From: Gordonia lacunae
Lineage (GTDB): Bacteria; Actinomycetota; Actinomycetes; Mycobacteriales; Mycobacteriaceae
Length of the DNA: 64,000 nt
Reading direction: 5' to 3'
Assembly: GCF_002149015.1 (NCBI RefSeq)
Contig: NZ_NGFO01000004.1
Span: 124,001 to 188,000 of the forward strand
Program-made: the position numbers and the translations under genes
Shown: positions 1-7,919 of the stretch, one piece after another
Position numbering within the stretch: the first letter of the stretch is position 1
How the letters are laid out: each line of letters starts with the position of its first letter
The notes under the pieces: model-generated
The model's input: only the letters and a program-made list of their open reading frames with translations
Told to the model about the DNA's origin: nothing
The model's database searches: none

Positions 1-809
1 CCGTCGGTGAGCCGTTCCAGAATATGCTCCACGGTCATACCGCCGACCATCACCCGCAGCGCCTCGTTGTCGAGCAGTTCCTCGTCGCCGCTGTACATCG
101 TGGCACCCAGCGCGTCCTTCAGCTCACTCATGGTCGGCGCGAACAGCACCGGTTCCTCCGGCAGGCACAGCGTCGGGACACCGGTTCTCAGCAGTTGCTC
201 ACGGATCTCGACGAGACGTTCGGGATCACATCGGTTGGCGACGAGCGCGATCGGTGTGGCATGCGAGGCCTTCACCTCGGCGATCAACCCCTCCGCCAGA
301 CCGTGCAACTCCTCCGGCGACCGGTCGATCGCCTTGATCGCCAACACCATCGGCGCCGAGAGGTTCGCCGCGATCCGGGCGTTGTAGCTGAGCTCCGAGG
401 GGGTTCCGACGTCGGTGTAGTCCGAACCCACGATGACGACGCGATCGCACCGGGCCTGGACGGCGTGGAAGCGGGCGACTATCTCCGCGACCGCACCCTC
501 GGGATCATCGTGGACCTGCTCGTAGGTGACGCCGAGACAGTCCTCATACGGAATGTCGGCGGAGTCGTAGTCCAGGAGAAGGTCGAGGATCGGATCACGA
601 TCATCGGTGGACGACCGCGAGATCGGCCGGAACACGCCGACCCGACCGCCGGTGGCCGAGAACATGGCCAGCAACCCCAGCGCGACTATCGACTTGCCGG
701 TCTCCCCCTCGGCCGAGGCGATGTAGATACTCGTCGTGGTGTCGGCGACGACCTGGTCCGCACTCGCGGGTCCGTCGGCGTTCGCGGTCTGGACTGCATC
801 CGTGGCCAT
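1..809 (-). CDS. pta: Phosphate acetyltransferase, N-terminal part (cut by window edge)
   Basis: Reading the minus strand from 809 gives 269 residues open to the window edge. Near residues 27-45 is the P-loop-like segment IYIASAEGETGKSIVALG typical of the N-terminal ATPase-like domain of long Pta proteins, followed by a region matching the DRTGG-type regulatory domain (GVGTP-like PSELSYNARIAANL, ANRCDPE). The C-terminal catalytic domain lies outside the window. Pta interconverts acetyl-CoA and acetyl phosphate in the cytosol and usually pairs with ackA, which would be downstream beyond the edge. ATG 809 has a GGGG tract in front of it; an in-frame ATG at 821 is the alternative start. In mycobacteria fgd1 and pta are adjacent; here they are separated by about 5 kb of other genes. 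Confidence 0.88.
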   Translation of the reverse strand, partial: MATDAVQTANADGPASADQVVADTTTSIYIASAEGETGKSIVALGLLAMFSATGGRVGVFRPISRSSTDDRDPILDLLLDYDSADIPYEDCLGVTYEQVHDDPEGAVAEIVARFHAVQARCDRVVIVGSDYTDVGTPSELSYNARIAANLSAPMVLAIKAIDRSPEELHGLAEGLIAEVKASHATPIALVANRCDPERLVEIREQLLRTGVPTLCLPEEPVLFAPTMSELKDALGATMYSGDEELLDNEALRVMVGGMTVEHILERLTD

Positions 810-861
810 GCGCCCCAGCATAGTGGCGGCCGCGCCGGGCACCGGGCCGCCGGACGGAACG

Positions 862-2508
862 TCAGATCAGAATTCCGGGATTGCACACCCCGGCCGGGTC
901 GAGCGACGCCTTCACCGCCCGCAATGCGTCGAGGGCCAGCGGTCCGATCTCGTCGTGGTAGGCGTCTCGGTGGTCCCGCCCGACCGCGTGATGGTGGGTG
1001 ATACTCGCACCGGACGCCCGGATCGCGGTATTGGCCGCGGTTTTCGCCGCCGCCCATTGCTCCAGCGGGTCATCGCCGAACGGCGCGACGACCGTGAAGT
1101 ACAGCGACGCTCCCGACTCGTAGACATGGCTGATGTGGCACATCACCAGTGGGGGCGTGCCCGACGCCGTGAGCGAGTCCGTGAGGGCGGCCGTCACCGC
1201 GGTGCGCACCTCGTGCAGCCGAGACCAGAAGGCGACGGTCTCGAGCGTCTCGACGAGCACCCCCGCGTCGAGTAACGGATCACGCAGATACGGTCCCGCG
1301 AAACGGCCTGTACGCCAGGCCTCCCCAGGGCCGTCGCCCAGCGCGCTGCCCCCGACATCGGTCAGGAGCGCCGACGCCGCGTCGCGCCGACGCGCCACCT
1401 CGTCGGCGCCACCCTCGTACCCGGCGACGACCAGACACCCCGCAGAACCACCGTCGCCCGCCTCGCCCTCGCCCCCGGCGCCGGTGTCACTCGGCCCGCT
1501 CGCTTCGCTCCCGGCGCCGGCTGGATCGGCGAGATTCAACGCCGTCTCGACCTCGTCGGACAGTCGGAGCACTGTCGGTAGCGGACCGTCCTGGGCGAGC
1601 CGACGGAGGGCGGTCGCGCCGTCGGCGAACGACGCGAATCGCCAGGCGTCGAAGACGCGGGTCGTCGGGACCGGCCGGATGCGCAGTTGGACGCTGGTGA
1701 TGACACCGAACACGCCCTCCGAGCCGAGGACCAGCTGACGGAGATCGGGTCCGGCCGCCGAGCGGGGCGCGGTGCCGAGTTCGATCGTGCCGCGCGGCGT
1801 CGCGAGCACCAGGCCCTCGACCATCTCGTCGAACCGCCCGTAGCCCGCCGACGACTGTCCGGCCGACCGGGTGGCCGCGTACCCACCGATCCCGGCGCCC
1901 TCATAGGACTGCGGGAAATGGCCTATGGTCCAGCCCTTCTCGCGGAGGAGCGCTTCGGCCGCCGGCCCCCGCAGGCCTGCCTCCAGGGTGGCCATCCGGG
2001 AGATCTCGTCGATCTCGACCACGCGGTCGAGACGTCGCAGGTCGAGGCTGATCACACCGGCGACCCCAGCGCGGTCCGGCGTCAGACCGCCCACCACCGA
2101 CGTCCCGCCGGTGAACGGCACCACCGCGATCCGCCGCTCCGAACACAGCCGCAGGATCGCGACCACCTCATCGTGGTCACCCGGGTAGACCACCAGATCG
2201 GGCGCGTCATCGGCGTCGCCCGCACGCAACCGCAGGATGTCCGGGGTGGAGTAACCCCGCGTGTGCTGAACCCGGACGACATCCGCATCGGATACGTTGT
2301 CCGGACCGACCAACTCCGAGATCTGCTCTCGGACATCGACATCGACGGCCGGTCGGGCAAGCGTGATCGTCGCCGGGTCGACGCCGGCATCGGCCTGGCG
2401 GTCGCCGGCGAGAGCAGCCGCCGCACCGGGCAGTTCGGCGGTACGCGCCGGATCGCCCCATCGCGGTCGGCGCATCTGGACGACGGGGATCGCGGTCTCG
2501 TCGGACAT
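862..2508 (-). CDS. FAD-binding oxidoreductase (GlcD / alkyl-DHAP-synthase-like)
   Basis: A 548-residue flavoprotein of the FAD_binding_4 plus FAD-oxidase C-terminal family. The FAD-binding core with PFTGGTSVVGG lies near residues 129-139, followed by EGAGIGGYAATRSAGQ, LVLGSEGVFGVIT and a C-terminal GVCNPGIL of the type that closes GlcD/AGPS-like enzymes. Substrate cannot be read from sequence; an alkyldihydroxyacetonephosphate-synthase-like or D-2-hydroxyacid dehydrogenase activity is possible. ATG 2508 is preceded by GGTGAG; an upstream ATG at 2526 overlaps the TetR stop as ATGA but lacks a ribosome site. It lies directly after the TetR gene and 52 bases before pta, so the three may be co-transcribed. 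A Gly/Ser/Ala-rich stretch (around residues 325-350) is encoded by a REP-like sequence, see the repeat at 1493. Confidence 0.85.
   Translation of the reverse strand: MSDETAIPVVQMRRPRWGDPARTAELPGAAAALAGDRQADAGVDPATITLARPAVDVDVREQISELVGPDNVSDADVVRVQHTRGYSTPDILRLRAGDADDAPDLVVYPGDHDEVVAILRLCSERRIAVVPFTGGTSVVGGLTPDRAGVAGVISLDLRRLDRVVEIDEISRMATLEAGLRGPAAEALLREKGWTIGHFPQSYEGAGIGGYAATRSAGQSSAGYGRFDEMVEGLVLATPRGTIELGTAPRSAAGPDLRQLVLGSEGVFGVITSVQLRIRPVPTTRVFDAWRFASFADGATALRRLAQDGPLPTVLRLSDEVETALNLADPAGAGSEASGPSDTGAGGEGEAGDGGSAGCLVVAGYEGGADEVARRRDAASALLTDVGGSALGDGPGEAWRTGRFAGPYLRDPLLDAGVLVETLETVAFWSRLHEVRTAVTAALTDSLTASGTPPLVMCHISHVYESGASLYFTVVAPFGDDPLEQWAAAKTAANTAIRASGASITHHHAVGRDHRDAYHDEIGPLALDALRAVKASLDPAGVCNPGILI
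1493..1527. repeat. REP-like element inside the FAD-oxidase coding sequence
   Basis: This stretch contains cggcccgctcgcttcgctcc followed by cggcgccgg. Near-identical copies occur twice in tandem at 22304-22372 inside another gene. It encodes a low-complexity GAGSEASGPS-type segment in a variable loop of the oxidase, so the repeat seems to have been inserted in frame. Confidence 0.6.
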
Positions 2509-2522
2509 CCGCTCACCACCGC

Positions 2523-3125
2523 TCATCGTGCCGAGCCCGGTCCGGTACCGCCGGCCGGTTCCGCGCCCCCGGCGTCGTCTCGCACGACCGCACGGACGAC
2601 CAGTTCGGCGATCTGCTCGTCGCTCAGGAAGCTGTCGGGGATGAGCATGAGGGAGTATATGGTCCGCACGAGGAATTCCGCGGCCCCTCGCGGGTTCGGG
2701 AACAGCTGGTCCCCGATCTCGGGTTCGAGGTCGGGCAGGGTCTCCGACACGATCTGATGGATGAGGGTGGGTCCGGCCGGATCGCTGGTGGCGACCAGCG
2801 CGCGGACGACCTCCTCGGGCTCCTTGCGCAGCACGTACTGCAGCGCGTCGTGGTTCCTGATGTACGGCAGGACGTTCACCACCTGCGCGTGGATCTTGCC
2901 CGCCGCGTCGGGCGCACTCGCCGACCACTCGACCAGCTTCACCCGCAGCAGCGAGACCTCTCGCTCGACGATCGCCGTGACCAGCGCTTCGCGCCCGCCG
3001 AACATCCGGTAGGCGGTGGCGCGCGCGACTCCGGCGTGCCGTGCCACCGACGTCAGACTCAGCGTCTTGGCCCCGAACCGGGAGACGAGCCCGACTCCGA
3101 CATCCACCATGCGGTCACGATCCAT
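2523..3125 (-). CDS. TetR family transcriptional regulator
   Basis: A 200-residue regulator. The N-terminal helix-turn-helix is clear: LTSVARHAGVARATAYRMFG at about residues 23-42, followed by the usual GREALVTAIVERE helix. The C-terminal ligand domain is not diagnostic. It overlaps or abuts the FAD oxidase gene (TGA at 2525-2523), implying co-transcription and probable autoregulation together with that oxidase. No clear operator palindrome was found in the 17 bases between this gene and the secreted-protein gene upstream, so the operon promoter may lie further upstream. Confidence 0.88.
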   Translation of the reverse strand: MDRDRMVDVGVGLVSRFGAKTLSLTSVARHAGVARATAYRMFGGREALVTAIVEREVSLLRVKLVEWSASAPDAAGKIHAQVVNVLPYIRNHDALQYVLRKEPEEVVRALVATSDPAGPTLIHQIVSETLPDLEPEIGDQLFPNPRGAAEFLVRTIYSLMLIPDSFLSDEQIAELVVRAVVRDDAGGAEPAGGTGPGSAR

Positions 3126-3142
3126 GCGAAAACCGTAGCGAA

Positions 3143-3757
3143 TCAGGATGAGGCGGGAACCGTCGTGGTGGTCGTCGTGACGGTCGGCGCCGTGGTCGTG
3201 GTCTCATCCGGCGCGACATCTCGGGTGCTCGTCTGCGATGCCGGGTCGTCGGCGGGCCGATCGGACTCCCGTGACTCCGACGGCGCGGACGGGGCCGGCT
3301 GAGGTGAGGATCGACGGACCGGCGGCGTCGTCCGCTCGGTCACCGGCGCCTCGGCTCGCGCGCTGATCGTTGTCTGACGCTCCACACGGTCGGCGCCCGC
3401 ACCGCCGCCGCGGCACTCGACGACGAAGGTCCTCGACACATTCGGGAACACGGCCGCTCCCAGAGAACCACGCGAACCGGGCCCCATCGCCGTCGAGTCG
3501 GTGGGCCGCAGCGCACCGCTCGGCGTCAGCGTGCACACCACTGCCGGGTCACGCGTCGCGTTGTTGTACAGATCGATCCGCAGTCGGGCCCCGTCGACGC
3601 GCACCGCGCACCCGGGGACAGGCCCCGACCCGGCGAACGGCGGACAGCTCACATTCGGTGGCGCCGCAGGCGATTCCGAGTCGACGGTCAGAAGCGTCAC
3701 CGCCGTGCCGAGGGTCAGCGATCCACCGATCGCGAGACCGGCGACGAGCTTGCGCAT
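3143..3757 (-). CDS. Secreted or membrane-anchored protein with Thr-rich tail
   Basis: A 204-residue protein of unknown function. Residues 1-25 form a signal peptide or membrane anchor (MRKLVAGLAIGGSLTLGTAV). The middle (about 35-125) has four cysteines (VSCPPF, PGCAV, VVCTL, VECRGG) that could form two disulfides in an exported fold. The C-terminal 80 residues are low complexity, rich in Pro, Ser and Thr (TTTTAPTVTTTTTTVP), resembling a cell-wall-spanning or glycosylated tail. Its start lies inside the 3' end of the EamA gene (43-base overlap), so it is probably transcribed with it. I do not recognise a named family. Confidence 0.7.
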   Translation of the reverse strand: MRKLVAGLAIGGSLTLGTAVTLLTVDSESPAAPPNVSCPPFAGSGPVPGCAVRVDGARLRIDLYNNATRDPAVVCTLTPSGALRPTDSTAMGPGSRGSLGAAVFPNVSRTFVVECRGGGAGADRVERQTTISARAEAPVTERTTPPVRRSSPQPAPSAPSESRESDRPADDPASQTSTRDVAPDETTTTAPTVTTTTTTVPASS

Positions 3758-4833
3758 GACGGTGTCCCCTCGGTTGCGGTCGGGCCGGGAACCCGTTGCG
3801 GGTCTGGCGGCGTCGTCGCCGGCGACGATGCGTCCAGGCTACGCGTAGGGCGGACCACGCGTAGCCTTCTCGGCAGCAATCGGCGCGCGATGGCGACCCC
3901 GGCGAGGCAGAGCAGTCCACCGACGATGCCGACGCCGGTGGGCAACTCGTCGAGCAGCGCCCACGACAGGACGATGACGATCGCGGGGACCACGAGCGTC
4001 GTGGCCGCCATCGCGCTCGCATCGGTGCGCGCCAGCGCATACGCCCACGTGGAGAAGGCGATCGCGGTCGGCCCCACACCGAGGTAGATGACCGCCCAGA
4101 TCGCCCCCGACTGGGCGTCGGACAACTCGCCGACGGCGACCGGGGCGAACGGCGCGGTGGCCACAAGACCCGCGACCGCACCCAGCCAGGTCGCGGTCAG
4201 CGCGTCGACGGTGCGCAGCGCGGACTTCTGGATCAGTACGCCGGTCGCATACAGGACCGCCGCGGCGACCCCGAGGACGATGCCCAGCCAGTCTGCGTGC
4301 GCGTCCGCGGTCGCGGATCCGCCGAGCGCTATCAGCACGACGCCGGCGAAGGCGATCGTCATACCGATCACGAGATGGCGCGGGAATCCCTCTCCCAGAA
4401 ACAGTCCCGCGGCGACGGCCACGAGGATCGGCGCCAGGTTCACCAGCAGCGCCGCGGTGCCGGCGTCGAGGTGACGCTCCGCCCAGTTCAGCAGGATGGT
4501 GTAACCCGCGAACCAGGCGACACCGTAGGCGATCACCATGGCGAGTGCACGACCCCGCGGGAACAGTGGGCGTGCCTGCGCTCCGGTTCTTCGCGCACGC
4601 AGACGCACCACCGCCAGGAGGATCGTCAGCGGGACGACGGCGGCGAGCAGGCGCAAGAAGGCCATGGCACCCGGAGAGAACGTGTCGCCCAGCGCGCGGA
4701 TGCCGACGAACGCCGATGCCCACAGTACGACGGTGACGAGCGCGGCGAGTGCGGGCAGCGATGCGGAGGCGGACACGGCGGAGGCAGACACAGCGGAGGC
4801 AGACACAAGGGGTGCCGGCGGGCGCGAGGACAT
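3715..4833 (-). CDS. EamA/DMT-family membrane transporter
   Basis: About 372 residues with ten predicted hydrophobic helices arranged as two EamA repeats, for example LAALVTVVLWASAFVGIRAL near the N-terminus and AVIYLGVGPTAIAFSTWAYA in the second half. Family members export metabolites or drugs across the inner membrane; substrate unknown. The last 50 residues form a polar tail. ATG 4833 is chosen; a GTG at 4848 is an alternative. The N-terminus contains a repeated SASAV motif encoded by a 15-base tandem repeat. It is divergently arranged with a LysR regulator that probably controls it. Confidence 0.85.
   Translation of the reverse strand: MSSRPPAPLVSASAVSASAVSASASLPALAALVTVVLWASAFVGIRALGDTFSPGAMAFLRLLAAVVPLTILLAVVRLRARRTGAQARPLFPRGRALAMVIAYGVAWFAGYTILLNWAERHLDAGTAALLVNLAPILVAVAAGLFLGEGFPRHLVIGMTIAFAGVVLIALGGSATADAHADWLGIVLGVAAAVLYATGVLIQKSALRTVDALTATWLGAVAGLVATAPFAPVAVGELSDAQSGAIWAVIYLGVGPTAIAFSTWAYALARTDASAMAATTLVVPAIVIVLSWALLDELPTGVGIVGGLLCLAGVAIARRLLPRRLRVVRPTRSLDASSPATTPPDPQRVPGPTATEGTPSCASSSPVSRSVDR
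4763..4807. repeat. 15-bp tandem repeat, three copies
   Basis: Three copies of a 15-base unit (gcggaggcagacaca-like) with starts at 4763, 4778 and 4793. They lie inside the EamA gene and encode SASAV repeats before the first membrane helix. The unit length keeps the frame, so copy number changes would only lengthen the N-terminal tail. Confidence 0.75.
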
Positions 4834-4890
4834 GACGTCCAGAGTCACCCATTCGGGACTTCAGGACAAGTGGATATTCGGATGCGTCAA

Positions 4891-4905
4891 TTCAGTGACA
4901 CTGAA
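4891..4905. promoter_or_regulatory. Candidate LysR operator between EamA and LysR genes
   Basis: TTCAGTGACACTGAA is a perfect 15-base palindrome (arms TTCAGTG/CACTGAA) located in the divergent intergenic region, 25 bases before the LysR start. It fits the T-N11-A type sites of LysR proteins. A second, looser inverted repeat ACTTCAGGACAAGT lies at 4858-4871, nearer the transporter gene, and may be the activation half-site. Confidence 0.6.
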
Positions 4906-4929
4906 GTGTTGTCGCTGTACTGTCATCGC

Positions 4930-5829
4930 ATGGTCGACATCCACCGTCTCCGGGTCCTGCGTTCGGTCATCGGCGAGCAGTCGATCGGCGGGGCCGCGAC
5001 GGCACTCGGGTACACACCGTCGGCGGTCAGTCAGCACATCGCCACGCTCCAACGCGAGACCGGGCTGTCGCTGGTGGAGCGAGACGGGCGCGGCATCGTG
5101 CCGACCGAGGCAGGCACCATCCTGGCGCGCGAGTCCGACACCGTCTTCGAACAGATCGCCCGCGTCGACGGTCTGATCTCGGAGCTGCGCGACGGGCGCC
5201 TCGGCCAGTTGCGCATCAACTACTTCGCCTCCGCCGGCACCACCTGGATCCCACCGATCGTCGCGGCGATCTCTCGCGAATTCCCCGGACTGCGACTCGA
5301 TCTGCGCCTCATCGAACTGATGGGACCCTCGTCGACGTCTCCCGACATCGAGATCTACGTGGCGGACAATCAACACCCCTCTCCCGAGGTCGCCGGCTTC
5401 GTCGGTCGCCGACTGACCACAGACCCGTATCACGCAGTCGTGCCGGAGGATTCACCGTGGGCGGCGCTCGACTCGGTCACCCTGCGCGAACTGTCCCAGG
5501 TTCCCTGGGTCGACAACGACGTGGCACGCGGACCCTGCCGGCAGGCCCTGCTGGACGCGTGCACGTCGGTGGGCTTCGTACCCGACTTCAGCGTGGAGAC
5601 ACAGGATTACCCGACCGCGATCCGATTCGTCGCGGCCGGGGTCGGACTCACCGTCGTCCCCCGGCTCGCACTCATCGACCTGCCGCCCGGAGTCGCGTCG
5701 ATCCCGATCGTCGATCCCACACCCGCACGCGAGGTGCGGGTCCGGGTACGCCAGGCCGGACTCGACCTACCGCCGGTCCGACGCGTGCTCGACATGCTCG
5801 ACGCCGCTGTCGCCCAACCTGTCTCATAG
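4930..5829 (+). CDS. LysR family transcriptional regulator
   Basis: A 299-residue LysR protein. Residues 1-60 hold the winged helix (GGAATALGYTPSAVSQHIAT), and the rest is a periplasmic-binding-like effector domain ending before residue 299. ATG 4930 is chosen because homologous LysR proteins begin with this MVDIHRLRVLR-type segment; the reading frame upstream is only a shadow of the opposite gene. It is divergent from the EamA exporter with about 96 bases between starts and a clear palindrome in that gap, the usual arrangement for a LysR activator and its target. Confidence 0.88.
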   Translation: MVDIHRLRVLRSVIGEQSIGGAATALGYTPSAVSQHIATLQRETGLSLVERDGRGIVPTEAGTILARESDTVFEQIARVDGLISELRDGRLGQLRINYFASAGTTWIPPIVAAISREFPGLRLDLRLIELMGPSSTSPDIEIYVADNQHPSPEVAGFVGRRLTTDPYHAVVPEDSPWAALDSVTLRELSQVPWVDNDVARGPCRQALLDACTSVGFVPDFSVETQDYPTAIRFVAAGVGLTVVPRLALIDLPPGVASIPIVDPTPAREVRVRVRQAGLDLPPVRRVLDMLDAAVAQPVS

Positions 5830-5885
5830 GCTTCGACAGGCTCAGCCGGCGGGAAACAGGCCCAGCCGGCGGGAGCAGGCACAAC
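5830..5885. repeat. REP-like intergenic repeat
   Basis: Contains ggcttcgacaggctcagc followed by two cagccggcgggaaaca/cagccggcgggagcag units. The cttcgacaggctcagc core is a commonly dispersed actinobacterial intergenic sequence; a diverged relative occurs at 56564-56660. No terminator hairpin stands out in this gap between the convergent lysR-type and fgd genes, so the repeat may take that role. Confidence 0.5.
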
Positions 5886-5899
5886 CCCGGGCGAACGGG

Positions 5900-6910
5900 T
5901 CAGGCGAGCTTGCGCAGGCGTGGGGCGAGGTCGCGTTCGAAGTTCTCCAGGAACCGCTGCTGGTCGTGTCCGGGGGCGTGGAAGACCAGGTGGTTGAGTC
6001 CGGCGTCGGTGTAGAACTTGACCTTCTCGACGGCCTCGTCGGGATCGGAGGACACGATCCACCGTTTGGCGACCTGCTCGATCGGCAGTTCGTCGGCCAG
6101 ACGTTCCATCTCGGTGGAGCTGTTGACGCTGTGCTTCTGTTCCGGGGTCAGCGACAGCGGGGCCCAGAACCGGGTGTTCTCCAGCGCCAGTTCGGGATCG
6201 GGATCGTAGGAGATCTTGATCTCGATCATCTTGTCGATGGTGTCGACATCGCGCTCGGCCTTTGCCGCGCCTTCGGCGACGGCGGGCAGCAGCTTCTCGG
6301 TGTAGAGCTCAGGACCCTTACCGGAGGTACAGATGAATCCGTCACCGGCACGCCCGGCGTAGCGGGCGACGACCGGGCCGCCGGCGGCGACGTAGACCGG
6401 GATCGGTTGCTCGGGAATGTCATACATGTACGCGCCCTGCGTGTGGTAGTACTCGCCGTCGAAGTTGATCTCCTCGCCGGTCCACAACTCACGCATGAGC
6501 GTGATCGACTCACGCAGGCGTGCGAAGCGTTCCTTGAACTCCGGCCACTCGCCCTGGAATCCGGTCGCGTACTCGTTGAGCGCTTCGCCGGTCCCGACGC
6601 CGAGCATGATGCGCCCGGGGTACAGGCAGCCCATCGTGGCGAAGGCCTGCGCGATGACCGCGGGGTTGTAGCGGAAGGTCGGGGTCATCACCGAGGTGCC
6701 GATCTGGACCCGCTTGGTGCGCTCACCGACCGCGGCCATCCAGGCCAGCGAGAACGGGGCGTGTCCGCCGTTGTGCCGCCAGGGCTGGAAGTGATCGCTG
6801 ACCGCAACCGAATCCATGCCGTGCTCCTCGGCCGCGACCGCGATCTCCACCAGCTCGCGCGGATCGAACTGCTCCGCCGATGCCTTGAAACCGAGCTTGA
6901 GTTCTGCCAT
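5900..6910 (-). CDS. fgd: F420-dependent glucose-6-phosphate dehydrogenase
   Basis: A 336-residue protein, the same length as mycobacterial FGD1. Diagnostic stretches are [20 protein letters not shown] at the start, AVSDHFQPW (His of the active site), [34 protein letters not shown] and [20 protein letters not shown], all hallmarks of the luciferase-like F420 enzymes of the FGD subfamily. It oxidises glucose 6-phosphate to 6-phosphogluconolactone and makes reduced F420 in the cytosol. ATG 6910 is preceded by a GGAGCGAC-type site; the open frame further upstream is not conserved. In mycobacteria fgd1 is directly followed by pta; here pta is about 5 kb downstream on the same strand. Confidence 0.96.
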   Translation of the reverse strand: MAELKLGFKASAEQFDPRELVEIAVAAEEHGMDSVAVSDHFQPWRHNGGHAPFSLAWMAAVGERTKRVQIGTSVMTPTFRYNPAVIAQAFATMGCLYPGRIMLGVGTGEALNEYATGFQGEWPEFKERFARLRESITLMRELWTGEEINFDGEYYHTQGAYMYDIPEQPIPVYVAAGGPVVARYAGRAGDGFICTSGKGPELYTEKLLPAVAEGAAKAERDVDTIDKMIEIKISYDPDPELALENTRFWAPLSLTPEQKHSVNSSTEMERLADELPIEQVAKRWIVSSDPDEAVEKVKFYTDAGLNHLVFHAPGHDQQRFLENFERDLAPRLRKLA

Positions 6911-7042
6911 GTCCGTCGCTCCTTTGCCACCGGCCCGCACCGCCGGCCCGGGCCGGTCTGTCAGTCGCCGAATCGTGTTGTGACCTCGCATACCAACGTA
7001 GAGCATGCCCGGAAACAGCGGCGTCGCCAGCCTGTCACCGCG

Positions 7043-7732
7043 TCAGCCGGCGTGCCTGCCGGCCGCAGCCGCCTCATCGAGCTCACCGACGGTCAACGTC
7101 CGGGACGCTCCGGCCCTCGTGTCGGCGATGTGCCGCTCCAGCAGGTCGGCCGCACGCTCGGAGTCGCGGTCGCGCACGGCGTCGAGGATCGCGCGATGCT
7201 CGGCCACCGACACGTCGTGCCGCCGGCCCGCGGTCGGCAGGTAGTAGAAACGAACCCGCTTGTTCACGTCGGCGACCATCGACTCGAGAACGCGGTTGTG
7301 CGCACACCCGGCGAGCCCGACATGGAAGTCGCAATTGATGGCGGACAGCACCGCGTCATCGGTGGTCGCATCCTGACGCTCGACGATGCGCACGAGGCCG
7401 TCGAGTTGCGCGGCCGTGCGTCGTTGCGCCGCAAGCCACGCCGCCTTCCGCTCGACGATGAGCCGCGCCTCGAACAGGTCCGACAGTTCGGCGGCGTCCC
7501 GCTCCATGACGTAGGTCCCGCGGTTGTGACGACGGACGACCCACCCCTCGGCTTCCAGGGACCGGAGAGCCTCCCGCACGGGGATGTGGCTGACCCCGGA
7601 CTCCCGGGCGAGCTCGTCGGCATTGATCCTCGTGCCGGGCGCGAGCCGCCCGGAGAGGATGGCCTCCTCCACGTCGACGCGGATGCGGTCGGCGGGGGCG
7701 GGGGTCGCGCCCACGGCGCCGCGCTCGATCAT
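7043..7732 (-). CDS. GntR/FadR-type regulator (FCD domain)
   Basis: A 229-residue GntR protein: winged helix at residues 15-80 with INADELARESGVSHIPVREA, then an FCD ligand domain with metal-ligand type residues (DFHVGLAGCAHNR, VAEHRAIL). Divergently transcribed from the permease-amidase pair starting at 7920, which it probably represses. Two related short palindromic sites lie in the intergenic region, one next to its own start and one before the permease. Ligand unknown; a ureide or biuret-related metabolite is the inference from context. Confidence 0.88.
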   Translation of the reverse strand: MIERGAVGATPAPADRIRVDVEEAILSGRLAPGTRINADELARESGVSHIPVREALRSLEAEGWVVRRHNRGTYVMERDAAELSDLFEARLIVERKAAWLAAQRRTAAQLDGLVRIVERQDATTDDAVLSAINCDFHVGLAGCAHNRVLESMVADVNKRVRFYYLPTAGRRHDVSVAEHRAILDAVRDRDSERAADLLERHIADTRAGASRTLTVGELDEAAAAGRHAG

Positions 7733-7739
7733 GGCGAGA

Positions 7740-7750
7740 TCCTATATGAA
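7740..7750. promoter_or_regulatory. Candidate GntR half-operator near gntR start
   Basis: TCCTATATGAA lies just upstream of the GntR start codon and differs in one position from the perfect palindrome at 7883-7894. It would allow autoregulation. Confidence 0.4.
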
Positions 7751-7882
7751 CCAGCCCTTTCCGTGCATGGGCGACGCCTGCGTGCGGTCGTCGGCGCGAA
7801 CGGTGCTTCGCATGGACCTTGGCCCGGCCGTGGTTAATCCGCTGTTAACGACGGCGCAACCGGGGCGCGACGATATCCGCGT

Positions 7883-7894
7883 TTCCTATAGGAA
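7883..7894. promoter_or_regulatory. Candidate GntR operator before permease
   Basis: TTCCTATAGGAA is a perfect 12-base palindrome 25 bases before the permease ATG, between the divergent regulator and the permease. A second, near-identical sequence lies at 7740-7750. Confidence 0.55.
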
Positions 7895-7919
7895 CTTGCA
7901 TCGAGGTTCGGGAGGAACC

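Noticed and set aside
24..1001. Long plus-strand frame opposite pta and the FAD oxidase end
   Set aside because: It is a shadow of real genes on the minus strand; the protein is low-complexity and matches no fold, while the minus-strand Pta is clear.
5966..7837. Plus-strand frame of 623 residues over fgd and gntR
   Set aside because: Shadow frame; both genes below it are unmistakable on the minus strand.
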